From: Shinella lacus
Lineage (GTDB): Bacteria > Pseudomonadota > Alphaproteobacteria > Rhizobiales > Rhizobiaceae
Assembly (NCBI RefSeq): GCF_010994755.1
Contig: NZ_WHSB02000002.1
Location: 496,001 to 560,000, forward strand
Reading direction: 5' to 3'
Length of the DNA stretch: 64,000 nucleotides
In this document: piece by piece, positions 42,074-51,753 of the stretch
How the letters are laid out: every line of letters begins with the position of its first letter
How positions within the stretch are numbered: the first letter of the stretch is position 1
Translations under genes and position numbers: made by a program
The notes under the pieces: model-generated
Seen by the model: only the letters and a program-made list of their open reading frames with translations
Databases searched by the model: none
Told to the model about the DNA's origin: nothing

Positions 42074-43453
42074 CTATTCGGCGGCCTTCTTCTTGGCATC
42101 CTTGATCGCCTGGTTGCGCTCGCGGATGAGGACCGCCCGGCCCTCCTTGTTCTCCTGCCGGGCACGGGCGAAGGCGACGGCATCGTCCGGCACGTCCATG
42201 GTGATGACGCTGCCGGACGCGATATAGGCACCGTTGCCGATCGAAACCGGGGCGACGAGCGACGAATTGGAGCCGATGAACGCATGGGCGCCGATCTGCG
42301 TCAGGTGCTTGTTGATGCCGTCATAGTTACACGTGATGGTGCCGGCGCCGATATTCGTCTTTTCGCCGATGATGGCATCACCGATATAGGTAAGGTGGTT
42401 GACCTTGGCGCCCCGGCCGATCTCCGCCTTCTTCACCTCGCAGAAATTGCCGACCTTCGAGCCTTCTCCGAGATTGGCGCCCGGACGCAGCCGCGCATAG
42501 GGGCCGACTTCGGCATCCACCGCGATATGCGCCCCCTCGATATGCGAGAAGGAATGGATGAGCGCGCCGCTTTCGATCGTCACGCCCGGGCCGAAGAAAA
42601 CGTTCGGCTCGATCGTCACGTCGCGCTCGATCTTCGTGTCAAAGGCGAGGAAGACGGTTTCGGGCGCGATCATCGACACGCCGTCCAGCATCATCTCCAG
42701 CCGGCGGCGCTGCTGCCAGAGGCGCTCGATGACGGCGAGTTCGGCGCGGGTGTTGCAGCCGGTCAGCTCCTCCTCGGGCGCCTTGACGGCGATGGCGTGG
42801 CCGCCGGAGGCGCGCACCACCTCGACGATGTCGGTGAGATAATATTCGCCCTTAGCATTATCATTGCCGATGCGGTGGATGAGGTCGAGCGCCTTGCTTC
42901 CGTCGATGGCCATCAGGCCGCCGTTGCAATAGGTGATGGCGCGTTCGGCCTCGCTCGCGTCCTTCTGCTCGCGGATCGCGACCAGCTCGCCGTCTTCCAC
43001 GATCAGGCGGCCATAACCCGTGGGATCGGCCGTTTCGAAACCGATGACGACGACGTCGATGCCCTTGGCAAGGCCGTCGCGCGCGGCCTTCAGCGGCGTC
43101 TCGGTGATGAGCGGCGTATCGCCGAAGACGACGAGCACGTCGTCATACCCCTTCGCGATCGCATCGCGGGCGGCAAGCACAGCATGGGCGGTGCCGAGGC
43201 GTTCGGTCTGGATGTGCACGGAGTTTTTCACGGCAGCATTCTTCGCCGCCGCCTCGACCTTCTCGGCATCCCGGCCGAGCACCAGCGCGATATCGGAAAT
43301 GCCGGCCTTCGCCAGCGCATCCACCACATGGGCGATCATCGGCCGGCCGGCGACGGGGTGCAGCACCTTCGACCGCGAGGACTTCATCCGCGTGCTTTCG
43401 CCGGCGGCCAGGATCACGGCCAGGCAGTTGCGCTTCGTCCGGTCTGCAGTCAT
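42074..43453 (-). CDS. glmU: Bifunctional UDP-N-acetylglucosamine pyrophosphorylase / glucosamine-1-phosphate N-acetyltransferase
   Basis: GlmU acetylates glucosamine-1-phosphate and joins it to UTP to give UDP-GlcNAc. The 459-residue protein has an N-terminal nucleotidyltransferase fold ([15 protein letters not shown], residues about 11-25) and a C-terminal left-handed beta-helix with hexapeptide repeats ending in KDAKKKAAE. The ATG at 43453 has GAGGGA upstream. It is followed on the same strand by glmS, a pairing common in bacteria, so both steps are co-expressed. UDP-GlcNAc feeds the LpxA enzyme encoded at 57885-58694. Confidence 0.96.
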   Translation of the reverse strand: MTADRTKRNCLAVILAAGESTRMKSSRSKVLHPVAGRPMIAHVVDALAKAGISDIALVLGRDAEKVEAAAKNAAVKNSVHIQTERLGTAHAVLAARDAIAKGYDDVLVVFGDTPLITETPLKAARDGLAKGIDVVVIGFETADPTGYGRLIVEDGELVAIREQKDASEAERAITYCNGGLMAIDGSKALDLIHRIGNDNAKGEYYLTDIVEVVRASGGHAIAVKAPEEELTGCNTRAELAVIERLWQQRRRLEMMLDGVSMIAPETVFLAFDTKIERDVTIEPNVFFGPGVTIESGALIHSFSHIEGAHIAVDAEVGPYARLRPGANLGEGSKVGNFCEVKKAEIGRGAKVNHLTYIGDAIIGEKTNIGAGTITCNYDGINKHLTQIGAHAFIGSNSSLVAPVSIGNGAYIASGSVITMDVPDDAVAFARARQENKEGRAVLIRERNQAIKDAKKKAAE

Positions 43454-43522
43454 GGGAATCCCTCGTTCACGCCAAATCGTCGCCGATCCTTAGCAAAAAG
43501 CCTTGGGGGCAGACAAAGGGAT

Positions 43523-45169
43523 TTAATTGGCGCTGCGCAGGCGGCTTTCCGTGAGCAGTCCGCTTTCGTCGAGGATCGGATAAGCGACGGAGACGAGATG
43601 CGCGTTGACACGCTTCAGATCGCGCAGCATGTCGAGATGCAGCGAACTCGTCTGGAGGCTGTCGAGCCGCCCGTCGCGCAGGCGCTCCAGGTGCCGCTCG
43701 GAGGACTGTTTCTCCATGCGCCGCACGTCGACCTTCACCTCGACCAGTTGGCGCGCCAGCCCCTCGTCGCGCGTGACGAAGATCGTCTGGGCGATGCGCA
43801 GGTTCTCGATCGTCAGGTTGAACAGGTTGGAAAGCTCCTTGTAGCCGTCGTCGGAGAATTTCAGCCCGTTAACGATCTTCTTGCGCACCTGCTCCTGCAA
43901 ACCCTTCTCGATGATGTCGCCGACATGTTCGAGGTTGATCGCATAGTCGATGATGACGATGGAGCGCGCCGCACTTTCGCCGGTGATGCCCTGCCGACCG
44001 AGCCGGGAGAGGTAGATCTTCACCTCCTGCTGCAAGGCATCGACCTGCCGCTCCAGTTCGACGATCTCGCCGAGCGGCGCGAGATTGTTGTCGTTGAAGG
44101 CGCGCATCGAGCGGATCAGCATGGATTCAATAAGATCGCCGACGCGCAGCACCTCGCGCGTCGCGCCTGACAGCGCGATGAGCGGCGTGGAGAGCGCCGA
44201 ATCGTCGAGATATTTCGGCCCCGTCTCCGGCTGCTTTTCCTCCGGAACGAGCCTTTCCATCAGCCGCGACACCAGTCCGGACAGCGGCCAGAGCACGAGC
44301 GCTACGACCAGATTGAAGACAAGGTGCACGTCGACCGGCAGTTTGGAGGCCGGGATGGGCAGCAGCGCGAGCAGGTCGGCCACCTGCCCCGCGAAGGGCA
44401 GCACGGCGAGGCAACCGACGCCCCGCACGAGCAGATTGCCGAGCGTCACGCGCCGGGCGGAGGCCGCCGCTTTCAGCGTCGCGATGACCGGCGGCACGGC
44501 GCCGCCGAGATTGGCGCCGAGCACGAGGATGACCGTCAGCGCCGGCGACAGGATGCCCATCGCCGTCAGCGACAGGATGAGCACGACCACCGCAAGGCTC
44601 GACGAGGCGATGATGGCAAGCACGGTCGAGAAGGCGAGCGCGACCGGCCAGGCACCGTCGAGCAGCGTCAGGAAGGCGGCGAGTGCCGGCGACTGGCGCA
44701 TCGGCTCCGTCGCAAGGCTCAGCAGATGCAGCGACAGCAGCATCAGCCCGATGCCGACCAGCGCGGAACCGAGGCCCTGGCGCGCCGTCGAGCCGCTCGA
44801 CTTGTAGAGCACGACGCCGACCAGGATGACCAGCGGCGAGACCGATTCGATGCCCGTCGCCACCAGCCAGGCGGTGACGGCCGTGCCGACATTGGCACCG
44901 AGCAGCACGATCTGCGCCATGCGGGCCTGCACGAGCTTGCGCTCGACGAAGGAGGCGGTCATCAGCGCCGTCGCCGTGGAACTCTGGAGGGCGATCGTCG
45001 CGACGAAACCGGCGAAGAAGGAGCGGAACGGCCCGCGCGTGCCGAGCGCCAGCCCGGAGCGCAACCGCACGCCGAAAGCCCGCGTCATGCCGTCCTTCAC
45101 CTGTGCCAGCCCGAACAGGAGCAGCGCGACAGCGCCGAAAAGGTTGATCATGACAACAGTGGATTCCAC
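43523..45169 (-). CDS. Na/Pi cotransporter family protein with C-terminal PhoU-like domain
   Basis: The 548-residue inner-membrane protein has two Na/Pi-cotransporter repeats, each with the QSSTATAL or ASSSLAVV serine-rich motif (TIALQSSTATALMTASF near residue 60, AIIASSSLAVVVLIL near 190), then a long cytoplasmic PhoU-like helical domain. This is the NptA/YjbB type, which exports or imports phosphate with sodium. It starts at GTG 45169, with GGAGGT 8 nt upstream; ATG 45151 is an alternative. It is on the minus strand upstream of glmU, but 69 bp separate the two and they need not share a transcript. Confidence 0.93.
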   Translation of the reverse strand: MESTVVMINLFGAVALLLFGLAQVKDGMTRAFGVRLRSGLALGTRGPFRSFFAGFVATIALQSSTATALMTASFVERKLVQARMAQIVLLGANVGTAVTAWLVATGIESVSPLVILVGVVLYKSSGSTARQGLGSALVGIGLMLLSLHLLSLATEPMRQSPALAAFLTLLDGAWPVALAFSTVLAIIASSSLAVVVLILSLTAMGILSPALTVILVLGANLGGAVPPVIATLKAAASARRVTLGNLLVRGVGCLAVLPFAGQVADLLALLPIPASKLPVDVHLVFNLVVALVLWPLSGLVSRLMERLVPEEKQPETGPKYLDDSALSTPLIALSGATREVLRVGDLIESMLIRSMRAFNDNNLAPLGEIVELERQVDALQQEVKIYLSRLGRQGITGESAARSIVIIDYAINLEHVGDIIEKGLQEQVRKKIVNGLKFSDDGYKELSNLFNLTIENLRIAQTIFVTRDEGLARQLVEVKVDVRRMEKQSSERHLERLRDGRLDSLQTSSLHLDMLRDLKRVNAHLVSVAYPILDESGLLTESRLRSAN

Positions 45170-45453
45170 GTCGGTGCACCTCCATCAAACCGGTAAAACG
45201 CCGGACTCACCGGCTTAATCCCGCATCCGATCACGAAGTCTCGCATCCGGATAGGGCAAAACAGCGAAATTCCGCCAATAATTTCAGAAAACTTTCGTTT
45301 GCCGGCAAAGGAAATCGGCAGCCGCTGACACATTTGCGTCAGAGGCCGTTTTCCCATGCATTGCGAAGCGCCAGCATACTTCAATTCCCGCGAACTTTCC
45401 GATAAGAGACGGTTTCCGGCCGCATGGCCGCCGATATTGAGGAAATTTAGACG
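45170..45453. other. 284-bp divergent gap between the Na/Pi cotransporter and ppiD genes
   Basis: The gap holds promoters in both directions. I see no open frame with a ribosome site and no clear inverted repeat beyond a short CGGCCG/CGGCCG symmetry near 45418-45430. Confidence 0.4.
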
Positions 45454-47343
45454 ATGCTCGAAGCCCTGAGACGCTCCTCCCAGACCTGGGTGGCAAAAGC
45501 CCTGCTGATCCTGCTGGTCGGCTCCTTCGCTGTCTGGGGCGTTTCGAGCTCTCTCGTCACCGGCACGGCGAATTCCGTCGTGACCGTTGGCGACGTCAGC
45601 GTTTCGCCGACGGATTTCCGCCTCGCCTATGAGCGTCAGGTCGCCACCATGTCGCAGCGCTTCGGCATGCGGCTGAACGCCGAGCAGGCGCGCGCCTTCG
45701 GCATCGAGAACCAGGTCTTCGCCGAACTCGTCGCCGGTGCCGCCCTAGACCAACTTTCGCGCGACATGAACCTCGGCTTGTCGGAAGGCCGCCTCGCCCA
45801 GTTGATCGCCGACGATCCGGCCTTCCGCGGCGTCAACGGCCAGTTCGATCGCCTCGCCTTCTCCTCGGTGCTGCGCAATGCGGGCCTGCGCGAGAACGAC
45901 TATATCAACAACCGCAGCCAGGTGGCGATCCGCACCCAGGTCGTCGAGGCCGTTTCGGACGGCTACAAGGCGCCGGACGTGCTGACGGAGGCGCTGCGCC
46001 AGTACCGCAACGAAGCGCGCACCATCGATTACCTCATCCTCAGCAACGCCAATATCGACCCGGTCAAGGCGCCGGGCGACGACGTGCTCGCCCCCTGGTT
46101 CGAACAGAACAAGGCGAGATACCGCGCGCCGGAATACCGCAAGGTCGTCTATGTCGCGCTGGAGCCGAAGGACATCATGGACGCGGCCGCGATCACCGAC
46201 GAAGCGCTCCAGGCCGACTATGAGAAGACCAAGGAAAAGTACCGCACGCCGGCAACGCGCACGATCGAGCAGCTGACCTTCCCCGATCGCGCCGCGGCCG
46301 ACGCCGCCGCCGCCAAGCTCGCCTCCGGCACGACCTTCGACGCGCTGGTCGCCGAACAGAGCAAGACGGCGACCGACGTGCTGCTGGGCGACTTCACGCA
46401 GGCGAACGTGCCGGACCAGAAGTTCGCCGAACCCGCCTTCGCCGTTGCCACGGACGGCGGCACGACGCCGGTCATCGACGGCACCTTCGGCCCGATCATC
46501 TTGCGCGTGACCAACATCCGCCCGGAAAACCTCAAGACCTTCGACGAGGTGAAGGAAGAGCTGCGCAGCGAACTGGCGCTGAGCGAAGCTGCCGACGGCA
46601 TTCTCGCGGTGCATGACCGCATGGAGGACAGCCGCGCCGAGGGCCTTGGCCTTGCGGAAGCGGCCGCCAAGAACAACCTGAAGGCCGTGACGATCGACGG
46701 CATCGATGCCCAGGGCAACGACCAGAAGGGCGAAGAGGTCAACGGCCTGCCGGAGAAGGCCGCCCTTATCGGCGAAATCTTCAAGACGGATGTCGGCACG
46801 GAAACCCAGCCGACCAATGTCGGCCGCGAAGGCTATGCCTGGTTCGAAGTGCTCGACGTGATCCCGGATCGCGACCGCACGCTTGACGAGGTGCGTGACC
46901 GCGTGGTGGCCGACTGGACGGCCGAGCAGCAGCGCCAGACGCTCGCCAAGAAGGCAGAGGAACTCGCCGAGCGCGTGCGCAAGGGCGGCGACCTCGCCGC
47001 GATTGCCGGCGAACTCGGCATGGCGGTCGAAAACAAGGCGGGCCTGCACCGCAGCGCACAGGACCCGGTGCTGAGCCCGGCCGCCGTTGCCGCCGCCTTC
47101 GCCGGCCCGGTCGGCCATGTCGCCAACACGCCCGGTGTGGATGGCGAAGGCCAGATCCTCCTGAAGGTCGCGGATGTCGTCACCGATTCGGCGACCGACG
47201 CGCTCTCCAACGAGGACCAGCAGATCGCTGCCGTCGCGCGCGCCAGCGGCGACGACATCCTCGACCAGATGGTAAGCTCGCTGCAGACCGCCTATGGCGT
47301 CTCGATCAACCGCACGCTCGCCGAACAGAGCATTGCTCGATAG
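45454..47343 (+). CDS. ppiD: Peptidyl-prolyl isomerase PpiD (SurA N-terminal and rotamase type)
   Basis: The 629-residue protein is anchored in the inner membrane by one N-terminal segment ([19 protein letters not shown]) with the rest in the periplasm. It carries a SurA-like N-terminal domain ([16 protein letters not shown]), a rotamase region around [28 protein letters not shown], and a second chaperone-like half. It assists folding of outer-membrane proteins such as BamA substrates. The ATG at 45454 has GAGGAAATT upstream. The trpD gene follows after 17 bp, so it heads the ppiD-trpD-trpC-moaC-moeA unit. Confidence 0.92.
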   Translation: MLEALRRSSQTWVAKALLILLVGSFAVWGVSSSLVTGTANSVVTVGDVSVSPTDFRLAYERQVATMSQRFGMRLNAEQARAFGIENQVFAELVAGAALDQLSRDMNLGLSEGRLAQLIADDPAFRGVNGQFDRLAFSSVLRNAGLRENDYINNRSQVAIRTQVVEAVSDGYKAPDVLTEALRQYRNEARTIDYLILSNANIDPVKAPGDDVLAPWFEQNKARYRAPEYRKVVYVALEPKDIMDAAAITDEALQADYEKTKEKYRTPATRTIEQLTFPDRAAADAAAAKLASGTTFDALVAEQSKTATDVLLGDFTQANVPDQKFAEPAFAVATDGGTTPVIDGTFGPIILRVTNIRPENLKTFDEVKEELRSELALSEAADGILAVHDRMEDSRAEGLGLAEAAAKNNLKAVTIDGIDAQGNDQKGEEVNGLPEKAALIGEIFKTDVGTETQPTNVGREGYAWFEVLDVIPDRDRTLDEVRDRVVADWTAEQQRQTLAKKAEELAERVRKGGDLAAIAGELGMAVENKAGLHRSAQDPVLSPAAVAAAFAGPVGHVANTPGVDGEGQILLKVADVVTDSATDALSNEDQQIAAVARASGDDILDQMVSSLQTAYGVSINRTLAEQSIAR

Positions 47344-47360
47344 AGGAAGACGGGAACCGC

Positions 47361-48383
47361 ATGTCCGACCTGAAATCCTATATCGCCAAGGTCGCCGCCG
47401 GCAACGCGCTCGACCGCGAGGACGCCCGCGGCGCCTTCGAGATCATCATGTCGGGCGCCGCCACGCCCTCGCAGATCGGCGGCTTCCTGATGGCGCTGCG
47501 CGTGCGCGGCGAAACCGTCGACGAGATCTACGGCGCCGTCGGTTCGATGCGCGCCCGCATGCTGCCGGTCGCGGTGCCGGCGGATGCCATCGACATCGTC
47601 GGCACGGGCGGCGACGGCACGGGCACCTACAACATCTCGACGCTTGCCGCGATCATCACCGCCGGCGCCGGCGTGCCCGTCGCAAAACACGGCAACCGGG
47701 CGCTGAGCTCCAAGGCGGGCACGGCGGATGCGCTTTCTTGCCTCGGCGTGAAGCTCGATATCGGCCCCGCCGAAATCGCCCGCTGCGTGCACGATGCCGG
47801 CCTCGGCTTCATGTTCGCGCAGCTGCACCATCCGGCGATGAAACATGTCGGGCCGTCGCGCGTCGAGCTCGGCACGCGCACGATCTTCAACCTGCTCGGT
47901 CCGCTTTCCAATCCCGGCGGCGTCAAGCGCCAGCTCCTCGGCGTCTTCGCGCCGCAATGGCTGGTGCCGCTTGCCGAAGTGCTGCGCGATCTCGGCTCCG
48001 AGAGCATCTGGGTCGTGCACGGCTCCGGCCTCGATGAAATCACCACGACGGGCACCACACAGGTCGCAGCCCTCGAAGACGGCAAAATCCGCACCTTCGA
48101 GCTGACGCCCGCCGATTTCGGCCTGCCCCAGGTGACGCTCGACGATATCCGCGGCGGCGATGGCGCGCACAACGCCGCAGCCCTCCTCTCGGTGCTCGGC
48201 GGCGCGCACATGCCCTATCGCGACGTGTCGCTCGCCAATGCCGCAGCCGCCCTTCTCATCGCCGGCAAGGCGGAAACGCTGAAGGACGGCATGGCGAAGG
48301 CAACCGAGGCGCTGGAAAGCGGGCGCGCCCGCACGGTGCTCGAACGCCTCGTTTCGGTTTCCAACGAAGGCCATGCGGAGTAG
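47361..48383 (+). CDS. trpD: Anthranilate phosphoribosyltransferase
   Basis: TrpD transfers phosphoribose from PRPP to anthranilate, the second step of tryptophan synthesis. The 340-residue protein shows the PRPP loop [17 protein letters not shown] (near residue 78), [15 protein letters not shown], and the [18 protein letters not shown] catalytic segment, all intact. It lies 17 bp after ppiD, with GAGGAAGA as ribosome site, and 8 bp before trpC. Confidence 0.97.
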   Translation: MSDLKSYIAKVAAGNALDREDARGAFEIIMSGAATPSQIGGFLMALRVRGETVDEIYGAVGSMRARMLPVAVPADAIDIVGTGGDGTGTYNISTLAAIITAGAGVPVAKHGNRALSSKAGTADALSCLGVKLDIGPAEIARCVHDAGLGFMFAQLHHPAMKHVGPSRVELGTRTIFNLLGPLSNPGGVKRQLLGVFAPQWLVPLAEVLRDLGSESIWVVHGSGLDEITTTGTTQVAALEDGKIRTFELTPADFGLPQVTLDDIRGGDGAHNAAALLSVLGGAHMPYRDVSLANAAAALLIAGKAETLKDGMAKATEALESGRARTVLERLVSVSNEGHAE

Positions 48384-48391
48384 GATTGGCC

Positions 48392-49207
48392 ATGACCGAT
48401 ATCCTGAAGACGATCGAAGCCTACAAGCTGCAAGAAATCGCCGCCGCCAAGGCGCGCGTGGCCCCCGCCGAACTTCGCGCCCAGATTCGCGACCAGGAGC
48501 CGCCGCGCGGCTTCTTCGCGAGCCTCAAGGCCAGAAAAGCTGCCGGCAGTTTCGGCCTGATCGCCGAAATCAAGAAGGCCAGCCCCTCCAAAGGCCTCAT
48601 CCGCCCGGATTTCGATCCGCCGGCGCTCGCCAAGGCCTATGAGGCCGGGGGCGCCGCCTGCCTTTCGGTGCTGACGGACACGCCGAGCTTCCAGGGCGCG
48701 CCCGAATTCCTCACAGCCGCTCGCCAAGCCTGCGCGCTGCCGGCGCTGCGCAAGGATTTCATGTTCGACAGCTACCAGGTGCTGGAAGCCCGCGCCTGGG
48801 GCGCCGACTGCATCCTCATCATCATGGCGTCCCTCAGCGGCGACGATGCGAAGATGCTGGAGGATGCCGCCTTCTCGCTCGGCATGGACGTGCTGATCGA
48901 AGTGCACGACGAACCGGAAATGGAACGGGCGCTGAAGCTCAAGTCCAAGCTCGTCGGCATCAACAACCGCAATCTGCGGACCTTCGAGGTCGACCTCGCA
49001 GTGTCGGAAAAGCTCGCCGGCATGGTGCCCGACGACCGGCTGCTCGTCGGCGAAAGCGGCATCTTCACCCATGCGGATTGTGAACGCCTCGGCAAGGTCG
49101 GCATTTCCACCTTCCTCGTCGGCGAGAGCCTGATGCGCAAGGAGGACGTGGCCGCCGCCACCCGAGAATTGCTGACCGGTTCCGCCGGCATGCTGGCGGC
49201 CGAATGA
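48392..49207 (+). CDS. trpC: Indole-3-glycerol phosphate synthase
   Basis: TrpC cyclises CdRP to indole-3-glycerol phosphate in tryptophan synthesis. The 271-residue TIM-barrel protein has [10 protein letters not shown] (residues near 59, with the Lys of the KASPS site), [25 protein letters not shown]-type strands, [15 protein letters not shown], and [10 protein letters not shown]. It starts at ATG 48392, 8 bp after trpD; a TTG at 48386 is a less likely start. It overlaps moaC at the 3' end (ATGA-type). Confidence 0.97.
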   Translation: MTDILKTIEAYKLQEIAAAKARVAPAELRAQIRDQEPPRGFFASLKARKAAGSFGLIAEIKKASPSKGLIRPDFDPPALAKAYEAGGAACLSVLTDTPSFQGAPEFLTAARQACALPALRKDFMFDSYQVLEARAWGADCILIIMASLSGDDAKMLEDAAFSLGMDVLIEVHDEPEMERALKLKSKLVGINNRNLRTFEVDLAVSEKLAGMVPDDRLLVGESGIFTHADCERLGKVGISTFLVGESLMRKEDVAAATRELLTGSAGMLAAE

Positions 49208-49701
49208 TGGCCGAAAAGGCCGGCAAGCTGACCCATATCGACGCCTCCGGCGAAGCCAACATGGTGGATGTCGGCGACAAGGCGGAAACGGTGCGCATCG
49301 CCGTTGCCGAAGGTTTCATCCGCATGGCGCCCGCGACCCTCGATCTCATCCTCAAGGGCGACGCCAAGAAGGGCGACGTGATCGGCACGGCGCGCCTTGC
49401 CGGCATCATGGCCGCCAAGCAGACGTCGAGCCTCATTCCGCTCTGCCACCCGCTAATGCTCACCAAGGTCGCCGTCGAAATCCGCGAGGACCCCGCGCTG
49501 CCCGGCCTGCGCGTCGAGGCCATGGCGAAGCTCACCGGCCGCACCGGCGTGGAGATGGAGGCGCTCACCGCCGTCAGCGTCGCCTGCCTCACCATCTACG
49601 ACATGGCGAAAGCCGCCGACCGCGAGATGGAGGTCGGCGGCATCCGGCTCGTCGAAAAATCCGGCGGCCGCTCCGGCGACTACAAGCGGGCAAACGCCTG
49701 A
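49204..49701 (+). CDS. moaC: Cyclic pyranopterin monophosphate synthase accessory protein MoaC
   Basis: MoaC acts with MoaA to form the pyranopterin precursor of molybdenum cofactor. The 165-residue protein has [35 protein letters not shown] and the [21 protein letters not shown] motif with the conserved DM(C/A)KAxD end. Start ATG 49204 overlaps the trpC stop; a second ATG at 49207 is possible. It overlaps moeA by one base (TGATG). Confidence 0.97.
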   Translation: MMAEKAGKLTHIDASGEANMVDVGDKAETVRIAVAEGFIRMAPATLDLILKGDAKKGDVIGTARLAGIMAAKQTSSLIPLCHPLMLTKVAVEIREDPALPGLRVEAMAKLTGRTGVEMEALTAVSVACLTIYDMAKAADREMEVGGIRLVEKSGGRSGDYKRANA

Positions 49702-50924
49702 TGTCGCTCCTCCCCGTCGCCGACGCCCTCGACCGCCTGCTTTCCCGGGCCAAGCCGACACAGCGGACGGAGACGGTTTCGCTGCATGACGCGCAAGGCC
49801 GCGTGCTCGCCGAAGACATCGCCGCGCGCCTGACCCAGCCGCCCTTCGACAATTCCGCCATGGACGGCTACGCCGTTCGCCACGCGGATATCGCAACGCT
49901 CGGCGCCATCCTGAAGGTCGTCGGCCTCTCCTCCGCCGGCCATGCTTTCGAAGGCTCCGCCGGCCCCGGCGAGGCCGTGCGCATCTTCACCGGCGCGCCC
50001 TTGCCCGCGTTCGCCGATACCGTGCTTCTTCAGGAAGACGCGGAAAAGCTGGAAGACGGCCATATCCGCACGACCTTCCTAACGCCGAAGGGCCGCCATG
50101 TCCGCCCGCGCGGGCAGGATTTTTCCGAAGGCGAGACCGTGCTGAAGGCCGGCGCCGTGCTCGATGCCGGCCGCCTGACCGTCGCCGCCGCGATGAACCA
50201 TCCGGCGCTGACAGTCTACGCCCGCCCGCGCATCGCGGTGCTTGCGACCGGCGACGAGCTCGTCCCGCCCGGAACGCCGCCCGGCGCCAGCCAGATCATC
50301 GCCTCCAACACCTACGGCGTTTCGGCGCTCGCGCGGGCGGCCGGCGCGGAGGTGATCGACCTCGGCATCGTCGGCGACGACAAGCAGGCGATCCTGGAAG
50401 CCGTGCGCAACGCGCTGACGCTCGATATCGACGTGCTCGTGACGCTCGGCGGCGCCTCCGTCGGTGATTTCGATCTCGTGCAGCCGGTGCTCGGCGAGGC
50501 CGGCATGGAACTCGATTTCTGGCGCATCGCCATGCGCCCCGGAAAACCGCTGATGGTCGGCCGGCTGGGGGATATCCAGGTTCTGGGCCTTCCCGGCAAC
50601 CCGGTCTCCAGCCTCGTCTGCTCGCTGCTCTTCCTGGAGCCGCTGGTGCGCCGCCTCGCCCGCCTGCCCGCAAAAAACCGCCGGCACCCGGCCATCGCCG
50701 CCGTGCCGCTCAAGGAAAACGACCAGCGGCAGGATTATGTTCGCGCCCGCATAATCCGGGGACCGGCCGGCGACCTGCGCGTCACCCCCTTCGGCAAGCA
50801 GGATTCCTCGATGATGAAGGTCTTCGCCGAATCGGAAGGCCTGCTGATCCGCCCGCCATACGCCCCGGCCGTGCCCGAAGGCGATCCCTGCGAAGTCCTT
50901 CTCCTGCGCGAACCCTCCGCCTGA
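49701..50924 (+). CDS. moeA: Molybdopterin molybdotransferase MoeA
   Basis: MoeA inserts molybdate into the adenylylated cofactor. The 407-residue protein has FDNSAMDGYAVRHADI (residues near 50-65), the molybdenum-binding DEMIxPG-type GDELVPPGT segment, the MoCF motif IDVLVTLGGASVGDFDLVQ and the MRPGKPLMVG region. The ATG at 49701 overlaps the moaC stop. The gene is followed by the lexA promoter region, so the ppiD-to-moeA unit ends here. Confidence 0.97.
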   Translation: MSLLPVADALDRLLSRAKPTQRTETVSLHDAQGRVLAEDIAARLTQPPFDNSAMDGYAVRHADIATLGAILKVVGLSSAGHAFEGSAGPGEAVRIFTGAPLPAFADTVLLQEDAEKLEDGHIRTTFLTPKGRHVRPRGQDFSEGETVLKAGAVLDAGRLTVAAAMNHPALTVYARPRIAVLATGDELVPPGTPPGASQIIASNTYGVSALARAAGAEVIDLGIVGDDKQAILEAVRNALTLDIDVLVTLGGASVGDFDLVQPVLGEAGMELDFWRIAMRPGKPLMVGRLGDIQVLGLPGNPVSSLVCSLLFLEPLVRRLARLPAKNRRHPAIAAVPLKENDQRQDYVRARIIRGPAGDLRVTPFGKQDSSMMKVFAESEGLLIRPPYAPAVPEGDPCEVLLLREPSA

Positions 50925-50952
50925 ACAATATTATTATTTCCAAGGCCTTGCA

Positions 50953-50967
50953 GAACACATATGGAAC
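50953..50967. promoter_or_regulatory. Alphaproteobacterial LexA box (GAAC-N7-GAAC)
   Basis: GAAC (50953-50956), seven bases, GAAC (50964-50967) matches exactly the GTTC-N7-GTTC consensus of alphaproteobacterial LexA read on the other strand. It lies 67 bp before the lexA ATG, so it is the expected autoregulatory site. Confidence 0.9.
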
Positions 50968-51013
50968 AGATAGTGTCTGTTCTGGATTTGTTTCACGATT
51001 CTGGATTGTTTCA
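50964..51013. promoter_or_regulatory. Inverted and direct repeats overlapping the LexA box
   Basis: GAACAGA (50964-50970) and TCTGTTC (50976-50982) form a 7-bp inverted repeat with 5-nt spacer, sharing the second GAAC of the LexA box. A near-consensus GTTC-N7-GTTT sits at 50979-50993. TTCTGGATT(T)GTTTCA occurs twice in direct orientation, at 50980-50995 and 50999-51013. These look like multiple LexA contacts or a second regulator's sites. Confidence 0.6.
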
Positions 51014-51033
51014 AGATTCTCGGTGGAGGGGCC

Positions 51034-51753
51034 ATGCTCACGCGGAAACAACAGGAACTTCTCCTGTTCATTCATGAACGGATGAAGGAGTCCGGTATCC
51101 CTCCATCGTTTGACGAGATGAAGGATGCGCTCGATCTCGCGTCCAAGTCCGGCATCCACCGCCTCATCACGGCGCTGGAAGAGCGCGGCTTCATCCGCCG
51201 CCTACCCAACCGCGCGCGCGCGCTGGAAGTCATCAAGCTTCCCGAAGCCTATTCGCCGAGCCTCCAGCCGCGCCGCGGTTTTTCGCCTGCCGTCATCGAA
51301 GGCAGCCGCGGCAAGCAGCCCGTGCCGGCCGCCCCCGTGCAGCGCACGCTGCAGGCGGACATGTCGTCTTCGGTCTCCGTGCCGGTCATGGGACGCATCG
51401 CCGCCGGTGTGCCGATCTCCGCCATCCAGAACAACACCCATGAGATCATGGTGCCGGCCGAGATGGTCGGCAACGGCGATCATTATGCGCTGGAGGTCAA
51501 GGGCGACTCGATGATCGAGGCCGGCATCCTCGACGGCGACACGGTGATCATCCGCAACGCCACCACCGCCAATCCGGGCGAGATTATCGTGGCGCTCGTC
51601 GACGACGAGGAGGCGACGCTGAAGCGCTTCCGCCGCAAGGGCGCCTCCATCGCGCTCGAAGCCGCAAACCCGGCCTACGAGACCCGCATCTTCGGCCCGG
51701 ACCGCGTGAAGATCCAGGGCAAGCTCGTCGGCCTCATTCGCCGCTATCATTGA
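51034..51753 (+). CDS. lexA: LexA repressor
   Basis: LexA represses SOS genes and cleaves itself when RecA filaments form. The 239-residue protein has an N-terminal winged helix ([47 protein letters not shown]) and a C-terminal S24 peptidase domain. The cleavage site reads A124-G125 (RIAAGVP), the nucleophile is S159 (KGDSMIEAG) and the general base K197 (ATLKRF). The start has GGAGGGG upstream. Its last 20 bp overlap the end of the convergent comEC gene. Confidence 0.97.
   Translation: MLTRKQQELLLFIHERMKESGIPPSFDEMKDALDLASKSGIHRLITALEERGFIRRLPNRARALEVIKLPEAYSPSLQPRRGFSPAVIEGSRGKQPVPAAPVQRTLQADMSSSVSVPVMGRIAAGVPISAIQNNTHEIMVPAEMVGNGDHYALEVKGDSMIEAGILDGDTVIIRNATTANPGEIIVALVDDEEATLKRFRRKGASIALEAANPAYETRIFGPDRVKIQGKLVGLIRRYH

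Noticed and set aside
40133-45169. glmU-glmS and Na/Pi cotransporter as one five-gene operon
   Set aside because: The 69-bp and 114-bp gaps leave room for separate promoters and I could not read a transcript boundary, so only the 4-bp glmS-GNAT overlap is claimed as coupling.
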